NCBI RefSeq assembly: GCF_018614095.1
Contig: NZ_JAGGOY010000090.1
Coordinates: 1 to 45,172, forward strand
Direction: 5' to 3'
Source of the DNA: Streptomyces sp. ISL-87
GTDB lineage: Bacteria > Actinomycetota > Actinomycetes > Streptomycetales > Streptomycetaceae
DNA length: 45,172 bases
Made by a program: the position numbers and the translations under genes. The notes beneath the pieces are model-generated. The model saw only the letters and a program-made list of their open reading frames with translations, was not told the origin of the DNA and made no database searches. Below are positions 38,132 through 45,172 of the stretch, one piece after another; position 1 is the stretch's first letter, and each line of letters opens with the position of its first letter.

Positions 38132-39987
38132 ATGACGGTCCTGCCTGACGACGGGCTCTCCCTGGCCGCCGAGTTCCCTGACGCGACACATGAGCAGTGG
38201 CAGCGCCTGGTTGAAGGCGTACTGCGCAAGTCGGGCAAGGAAGTATCCGGCGAGGCAGCTGAAGAAGCGTTGTCCACCCAGCTAGAGGACGGGCTCACCA
38301 CCCGCCCCCTCTACACCGCGCCCGAAAACGCCGCCGACACCGGTTTCCCCGGCTTCGCCCCCTTTGTGCGCGGCGGCCAGCCGGAGGGCACCACCGCCGC
38401 CGGCTGGGACGTGCGCCAGCGGATCGCGGGCACGGATCCGGTACGGCTGAACGAGGCGGTACTCGCCGACCTGGAGAACGGGACCACCTCGCTGTGGCTC
38501 ACCGTCGGCCAGGACGGCATCCCGGCCGACGGCCTCGCCCGCGCCCTGGACGGTGTCTACCTCGACCTGGCGCCCGTCTCCCTCGACGCCGGGGCCGGAT
38601 ACGCCGAGGCCGCCCGGGCCCTGCTGAGCCTGTACACGGAGCGCGGGGTGGCCCCGGAGGCCGCCCGCGCCTGCCTCGGCGCCGACCCGCTGGGCCACGA
38701 GGCCCGTACCGGCACCGCCCTGGACCTCGCCGAAGCCGCCGCCCTCGCCCGGGAGACCGCCGCCGGCTGGCCCGGCGTACGCGCCCTGACCGTGGACGCG
38801 CTGCCGTACCACGAGGCGGGCGGCTCGGCCGCCGAGGAACTGGGGCTGTCCCTCGCCACCGGTGTCGCGTACCTGCGCGCACTTAACCAGGAGGGCTTGA
38901 GCACCGAAGCGGCCCTCGGTCAGCTGGAGTTCCGCTACGGCGCCACCGCCGACCAGTTCCTCACCATCGCGAAGTTCCGTGCCGCGCGCCGCCTCTGGGC
39001 CCGCGTCGCCGAGGCGTGCGGGGCCACCGAGGCCGGCGCGCAGCGCCAGCACGCCGTGACCTCGCCGGTGATGATGACCCGGCGCGACCCGTGGGTGAAC
39101 ATGCTGCGCACCACCGTGGCCTGCATGGCGGCGGGCGTGGGCGGCGCGGACTCCGTCACCGTGCTCCCCTTCGACAACGAGCTGGGGCTGCCGGACGCCT
39201 TCGCGCGCCGGATCTCCCGCAACACCTCCACCATCCTCCTGGAGGAGTCGCACCTGGCCCGGGTGATCGACCCGGCCGGCGGCTCGTACTACGTTGAGCA
39301 GCTGACCGACGAACTCGCGCACGCGGCCTGGGAGTTCTTCCAGACCATCGAGAAGGCGGGCGGCCAGCCCGCCGCGCTGCGCTCCGGGCTGGTCGCCGAC
39401 CGTCTCGCGGCCACCTGGGCCGAGCGTTCCAAGAAGCTCGCCAAGCGCCGCGAACCCATCACCGGTGTCAGCGAGTTCCCGCTCCTCGCGGAGAAGCCCC
39501 TCGTACGCGAGCCCGCGCCGGCGGGTCCCACGGGCGGACTGCCCCGGGTGCGCCGCGATGAGGCGTACGAGTTGCTGCGCGCCCGCAGCGACGCGCATCT
39601 GACGGCGACCGGCGCCCGTCCGAGGATCTTCCTCGCCGCGCTGGGTCCGGCGGCCGCGCACACCGCGCGGGCCACCTTCGCCTCGAACCTCTTCCAGGCG
39701 GGCGGTATCGAACCGGTGCACGACCCGGTGTCCGTGGACCCGTCGACGGCCGCCGATGCGTATGCCGCGAGCGGCGCGGACGGCATGGCCGTGCTGTGTT
39801 CCAGCGACGCGCTGTACGAGGAGCAGGCCGAGGCGGTGGCCGCGGCCCTGCGCTCGGCGGGCGCGACGACCGTGTTCCTCGCGGGCAAGCCCGGCACGTC
39901 GGCCGGCGCCGTGGACGAGTACGTCTTCGCCGGCTGCGACGCGGTCGCCGTGCTGTCCTCCGTACTCGACCGGATGGGAGTCGCGTC

Positions 39988-39991
<4 letters not shown>
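38132..39991 (+). CDS. mutA: Methylmalonyl-CoA mutase small subunit
   Basis: The 619-residue subunit has a barrel like the large subunit (TRPLYTAPEN, PVMMTRRDPWVNMLRTTVAC, LLEESHLARVIDPAGGSYYVE) but a C-terminal cobalamin-type domain that lacks the DxHxxG ligand motif, as expected for the non-catalytic subunit. The mutase interconverts succinyl-CoA and methylmalonyl-CoA, feeding polyketide extender units and propionate use. The start at 38132 (MTVLPDDGLS) is chosen over longer upstream frames. The stop overlaps the TTG start of mutB. Confidence 0.93.
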
Positions 39992-42189
<2,198 letters not shown>

Positions 42190-42197
42190 GCGGCCCG

Positions 42198-43184
42198 ATG
42201 CCTCCGAAGATCGACATCGAGGCCTACGCGAAGGGGGTGCTCGACGGGAAGCGCGCGTTCGTCGCGCGTGCGATCACTCTCGTCGAGTCCACCCTGCCCG
42301 CTCACCGGGTGCTGGCGCAGCGGCTGTTGACGGAGCTGCTCCCGCACTCGGGGCGCGCCCGCCGGATCGGGATCAGCGGTGTTCCGGGCGTGGGCAAGTC
42401 CACGTTCATCGACGCGTTCGGCACGATGCTGACGGCGCTGGGGCACCGGGTGGCGGTGCTGGCGGTGGACCCGTCGTCGACGCGTACGGGGGGTTCCATC
42501 CTCGGGGACAAGACCCGGATGGAGCGGCTGTCGGTGGATCCGGCGGCGTTCGTCCGGCCGTCTCCCTCGGCGGGGACGCTGGGCGGGGTCGCCAAGGCCA
42601 CCCGCGAGTCGATGATCGTGATGGAGGCGGCGGGCTACGGCGTGGTCCTCGTCGAGACGGTCGGCGTCGGGCAGTCGGAGACGACGGTGGCGGGGATGGT
42701 CGACTCCTTCCTGCTGCTGTCGCTGGCGCGTACGGGCGACCAGTTGCAGGGCATCAAGAAGGGCGTCCTGGAGCTGGCGGACGTCCTGGCGGTGAACAAG
42801 GCGGACGGCCCGCACGAGCGTGACGCGAAGGCGGCGGCGCGCGAACTGTCGGGCGCCCTGCGGCTGATGCACCCGGCGGACGCGGCCTGGACCCCGCCGG
42901 TGCTGACGTGCAGTGCGCGGGAGTCCGCGGGCCTGGACGAGGTGTGGAGCCGGCTGGAGCAGCACCGGCGGCTGCTGGAGGCAGGGGGCCGGCTTTCCGC
43001 GAAGCGGGCTGCCCAGCAGGTGGAGTGGACCTGGTCGATGGTCCGCGACGAACTCCTGGACCGCCTTCGCGGGAACCCGGCGGTGCGGGACCTTGCGCCG
43101 GGCCTCGAAGCCGCGGTCCGTGCGGGCTCTCTGACTCCCACACTGGCGGCGGACCGCCTGCTGACCGCCTTCGGCCAAGCCTGA
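42198..43184 (+). CDS. meaB: Methylmalonyl-CoA mutase-associated GTPase MeaB
   Basis: The 328-residue G3E-family GTPase has Walker A GVPGVGKST (61-69), the DPSSTRTGGSILGDKTRM switch region, ETVGVGQSE and the NKAD specificity motif. MeaB gates cobalamin loading and protects the mutase from inactivation. It starts 8 bp after mutB with ATG at 42198. A strong bidirectional hairpin follows. Confidence 0.95.
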   Translation: MPPKIDIEAYAKGVLDGKRAFVARAITLVESTLPAHRVLAQRLLTELLPHSGRARRIGISGVPGVGKSTFIDAFGTMLTALGHRVAVLAVDPSSTRTGGSILGDKTRMERLSVDPAAFVRPSPSAGTLGGVAKATRESMIVMEAAGYGVVLVETVGVGQSETTVAGMVDSFLLLSLARTGDQLQGIKKGVLELADVLAVNKADGPHERDAKAAARELSGALRLMHPADAAWTPPVLTCSARESAGLDEVWSRLEQHRRLLEAGGRLSAKRAAQQVEWTWSMVRDELLDRLRGNPAVRDLAPGLEAAVRAGSLTPTLAADRLLTAFGQA

Positions 43185-43191
43185 CCTGCCC

Positions 43192-43225
43192 CCTGCCCCC
43201 GTCGGCGTTGCCGCGGGGGGGCAGG
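43192..43225. terminator. Bidirectional terminator between meaB and the asparaginase gene
   Basis: CCTGCCCCC (43192-43200) and GGGGGCAGG (43217-43225) form a perfect 9-bp stem with a 16-base loop, between two convergent stop codons. Confidence 0.65.
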
Positions 43226-43245
43226 CGGTGATCAGGCGGTGATCA
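43224..43245. repeat. 11-bp tandem duplication containing a stop codon
   Basis: GGCGGTGATCA occurs twice in direct tandem at 43224-43234 and 43235-43245. The first copy ends at the asparaginase stop codon (TCA 43232-43234). The second is the C-terminal coding sequence LITA. It is the smallest of the stop-codon-linked repeats in this window. Confidence 0.8.
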
Positions 43246-44233
43246 GGGCCGGGTCCGTCGAGGACAGGGTCTGGCGGAGGATGCCGGACTGGGTCGACGG
43301 GTCGGTGGTGGCCAGGAGGGCGGAGAGGACCGCGATGCGGGCCTGGGGGGCGCGGAGGGTGCCCGTCGGGACGGCACCGGCCGCGACCAGGTCCACGGCG
43401 CCGCCGTGCGTGTAGATCTCGGTGACCGGGCCGGCCGTCACCCGGGTGGTCAGGGCGACCAGGACGCCGCCGGCGACGGCGGTCCGCACCGCCGCCACGA
43501 TCTCCGGCGTCGCGTTGCCCGCCCCGGTGCCCACCAGGACGACGCCCCGCGCGCCCGCCGCCACCGCGGCGTTCAGCATCACCGCGTCGCCGTCCGAGTG
43601 GTGCATCACCATGTCCACCCGCGGCGGGATCTCCGGCATCGCCGGCAGGGCGAGCGGCTCCGGACGGTGTGGGCTGCGGAGCATCGCGACCCGGCCGAAG
43701 CCGACCTTCCCCAGCAGTTCCTTCGACGGGTCGGCGAACGCGTCCAGGGCCACGGCCTGGGTCTTCACGGTCCCCCGGGCCGCGTGCACGCGCCCCGCGA
43801 AGGTGATCAGCACGCCGAGCCCCCGCGTGGTCGCCGCGGTGAGCAGTGCGTCGTAGAGGTTTCCCGGACCGTCCCCGTCGGCGGTGCCCATGGGCAGCTG
43901 CGAGCCGGTGAACACGACGGTGCGCGGGTCGTGGTGGTGGAGGTCGACGAGGAAGGCCGACTCTTCGAGGGTGTCGGTGCCGTGCGTGACGACGATGCCG
44001 TCCACATCCGGGTCGGCGAGCACCTCGTGCACGGTGCGCAGCAGCGTCAGCTGGTGGGCGGTGGTCAGCCGGGGGCTGTTCACGCTGAACAGGTCCACCA
44101 CCTCGACGGTGATGCCCTCGGGCAGCGGCGCGGTGGCCATGACCTCGCTGCCGTCGGCGTCGGCTGCAAAGCCGGAGCCCTGCCAGCGGCTGGCTATCGT
44201 CCCACCGGTGCTGATGACGACGATGCGTCCCAT
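43232..44233 (-). CDS. Asparaginase (type I/II asparaginase family)
   Basis: This 333-residue enzyme hydrolyses asparagine to aspartate and ammonia. Active-site Thr12 is in VISTGGTIAS, and the second triad motif VVTHGTDTLEES has Thr86 and Asp87. FTGSQLPMGTADGDGPGNL is also typical. No signal peptide is seen, so it acts in the cytoplasm. The ATG at 44233 has AAGGG upstream; an in-frame ATG at 44251 is less likely. It is divergent from an Lrp/AsnC regulator with an operator-like palindrome between. Confidence 0.9.
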   Translation of the reverse strand: MGRIVVISTGGTIASRWQGSGFAADADGSEVMATAPLPEGITVEVVDLFSVNSPRLTTAHQLTLLRTVHEVLADPDVDGIVVTHGTDTLEESAFLVDLHHHDPRTVVFTGSQLPMGTADGDGPGNLYDALLTAATTRGLGVLITFAGRVHAARGTVKTQAVALDAFADPSKELLGKVGFGRVAMLRSPHRPEPLALPAMPEIPPRVDMVMHHSDGDAVMLNAAVAAGARGVVLVGTGAGNATPEIVAAVRTAVAGGVLVALTTRVTAGPVTEIYTHGGAVDLVAAGAVPTGTLRAPQARIAVLSALLATTDPSTQSGILRQTLSSTDPALITA

Positions 44234-44299
44234 GGCCACCCTTCCCCTCATCGCCTCGCACAAATTTTCCAGAAGCGGCAATAATAGAAAAATCCAGGC

Positions 44300-44312
44300 G
44301 CAATGTGATTGC
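44300..44312. promoter_or_regulatory. Lrp/AsnC-type operator in the divergent promoter region
   Basis: GCAAT-GTG-ATTGC is a perfect 5-3-5 inverted repeat in AT-rich DNA. On the minus strand, TATTAT (44282-44287) suits an asparaginase -10, and ATCACA 17 bp upstream, overlapping the palindrome, would be its -35. Regulation by the adjacent AsnC-family protein is inferred. Confidence 0.5.
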
Positions 44313-44356
44313 CACTTCCAGCAACCGCTTAACACTCGGTGGTGGATAATTGCGTG

Positions 44357-44812
44357 ATGGACGCCATTGACCGGGAAATCTTGCGCGAGCTCCAGCAGGA
44401 CGGCCGCCTCAGCAATCAGGAGCTGGCCCAGCGCGTGGGACTGACCCCCTCCCCCTGTATGCGCCGGGTGCGCCAGCTCGAACAGGACGGGGTGATCCAG
44501 GGCTACCGCGCGGTGATCGATCCGGCGGCGGTGGGCCGCGGGTTCGAGGTGCTGGTCTCGGTCGAGGTGCGTCGCGACCGCGACGCCGTCGAGGCCTTCG
44601 AGGCGGCGCTCCAGGACATCCCCGACGTCATCGAGGCGTACCGCCTGTTCGGCAGCCCCGGCTGCATGCTGCGGATCGCCGTCGCGGATCTGCGCGCGTA
44701 CGAGCGGCTGTGGATCGAGAAGCTGACCGCGCTCTCCGGAGTTACTGAGGTCAACTCGCAGATCATCATGAAGCGCATCAAGGAGCCGACCGGCCTCCCC
44801 GTCGACCGCTGA
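44357..44812 (+). CDS. Lrp/AsnC-family transcriptional regulator
   Basis: The 151-residue protein has the N-terminal HTH (MDAIDREILRELQQDGRLSN, ELAQRVGLTPSPCMRRVRQL) and the C-terminal RAM ligand domain (VLVSVEVRRDRDAVEAF, VIEAYRLFGSPGCMLRIAVADL). The likely effector is asparagine, or another amino acid, given the divergent asparaginase. GATAAT at 44345-44350 is 6 bases before the ATG, so the message may be leaderless. A GTG at 44354 or 44339 is also possible. Its stop codon opens a 12-bp tandem repeat. Confidence 0.9.
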   Translation: MDAIDREILRELQQDGRLSNQELAQRVGLTPSPCMRRVRQLEQDGVIQGYRAVIDPAAVGRGFEVLVSVEVRRDRDAVEAFEAALQDIPDVIEAYRLFGSPGCMLRIAVADLRAYERLWIEKLTALSGVTEVNSQIIMKRIKEPTGLPVDR

Positions 44813-44895
44813 ACCGGCCGCTGGACCGGCCGCTGGACCGGCTGCCGACCGGCCGCTGGACCGGCCCCCGAACCGGGCGCCGAACCGGGCGCAAG
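44801..44895. repeat. 12-bp tandem repeat, eight units, starting at the AsnC stop codon
   Basis: Units of the form ACCGGCCGCTGG (one with 11 bp) run from 44801 to 44895. The first, GTCGACCGCTGA, contains the AsnC stop codon (44810-44812). The last two or three units drift to ACCGGGCGC(C/A)(G/A)(A/G). The array separates the regulator from a degraded gene end. Confidence 0.85.
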
Positions 44896-44944
44896 GGCGG
44901 CCGGCTGCGCGCCGTGGACACCCGGCTGCGCACCATCCGGGCAA

Positions 44945-45091
44945 GGCGTCTCGGCGTACTCCGGCGTCGACGGCAAGCGGCTGTGGACCTGGGCTCCCGA
45001 GTCGCGCGGGGCATGGGCCGTGTCCGGCGCCGGGAACCGCGTCTTCCTCGTCAACGGCGGGAAGCTGACGGCCATGCCCACCGTCGCGTGA
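44945..45091 (+). pseudogene. C-terminal remnant of a PQQ-like beta-propeller protein
   Basis: From 44945 the frame reads GVSAYSGVDGKRLWTWAPES, continues with RGAWAVSGAGNRVFLVNG, and ends GGKLTAMPTVA before a TGA at 45089-45091. This is one PQQ-like propeller blade (DG-x-x-LW, then a blade ending in a short strand). No start codon or upstream blades are present. The sequence before 44945 is low-complexity and continuous with the 12-bp repeat. The gene therefore looks cut off, with only the last blade left. From 45092 to the window end I see nothing coding. Confidence 0.5.
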
Positions 45092-45172
45092 ACCCCGCTC
45101 CGGCCGGCCCCCCGTTCCCACCCGGTTCTCCCGTCCCGCTGACCACGGCTTACGACCTTGGGGGCAATGCGG

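Overview
The window has very high GC with strong third-position G/C bias, GTG/TTG starts, many 4-bp start/stop overlaps and typical actinomycete families: a SepF paralogue, F420-type LLM oxidoreductase, MutA/MutB/MeaB, an IdeR/DmdR-type iron box and PaaX and FCD-GntR regulators. It looks like a Streptomyces chromosome. I found no rRNA or tRNA genes, transposase, CRISPR array or large biosynthetic cluster.

Layout. (1) 1-1630: tail of an unknown gene, a GntR/UTRA repressor, a small Cys-containing ORF and a frameshifted small gene, with the character of accessory or element-derived DNA. (2) 1632-13960: a locus that reads as a complete collagen-use system: secreted M9 collagenase, Xaa-Pro aminopeptidase, 4-hydroxyproline epimerase, three-component D-hydroxyproline dehydrogenase, DapA-family deaminase, a second proline-racemase-family enzyme with an ornithine-cyclodeaminase-family reductase (3-hydroxyproline branch), and an FCD-GntR regulator. 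A short palindrome close to AATGTCACATT lies upstream of each transcription unit. Only the last enzyme, 2-oxoglutarate semialdehyde dehydrogenase, is not in view. (3) 14059-14442: a small secreted Asn/Asp/Arg-repeat protein. (4) 14611-22821: an aryl-CoA pathway resembling aerobic 2-aminobenzoate degradation (CoA ligase, monooxygenase/OYE fusion, acyl-CoA dehydrogenase, enoyl-CoA hydratase, RidA, PaaX repressor), with the same 13-bp palindrome in both control regions. A GNAT gene lies inside it. (5) 22899-25285: arginine deiminase and catabolic ornithine carbamoyltransferase. (6) 25332-30166: a secreted protein of unknown role and the Hen1-Pnkp RNA repair pair. (7) 30237-36115: housekeeping and conserved hypothetical genes, including MmuM, an LLM oxidoreductase, an ATPase-MazG pair and a SepF-like protein. 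(8) 36240-37964: an iron-box-preceded DUF2470 protein and a quinone oxidoreductase. (9) 38132-43184: methylmalonyl-CoA mutase subunits and their GTPase chaperone. (10) 43232-45172: asparaginase with a divergent Lrp/AsnC regulator, then a tandem repeat and the C-terminal remnant of a PQQ-like propeller protein.

The most unusual structural feature is a set of short tandem-repeat arrays (unit 11 to about 37 bp) at the 3' ends of genes. Seven arrays have a unit that contains, or nearly matches, the stop codon region of the adjacent gene. A further four low-complexity arrays (6, 9, 12 and 18 bp units) sit inside coding termini. I know of no described class that this fits.

All calls come from reading the sequence. 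Family assignments rest on motifs recognised by eye, not on database searches.
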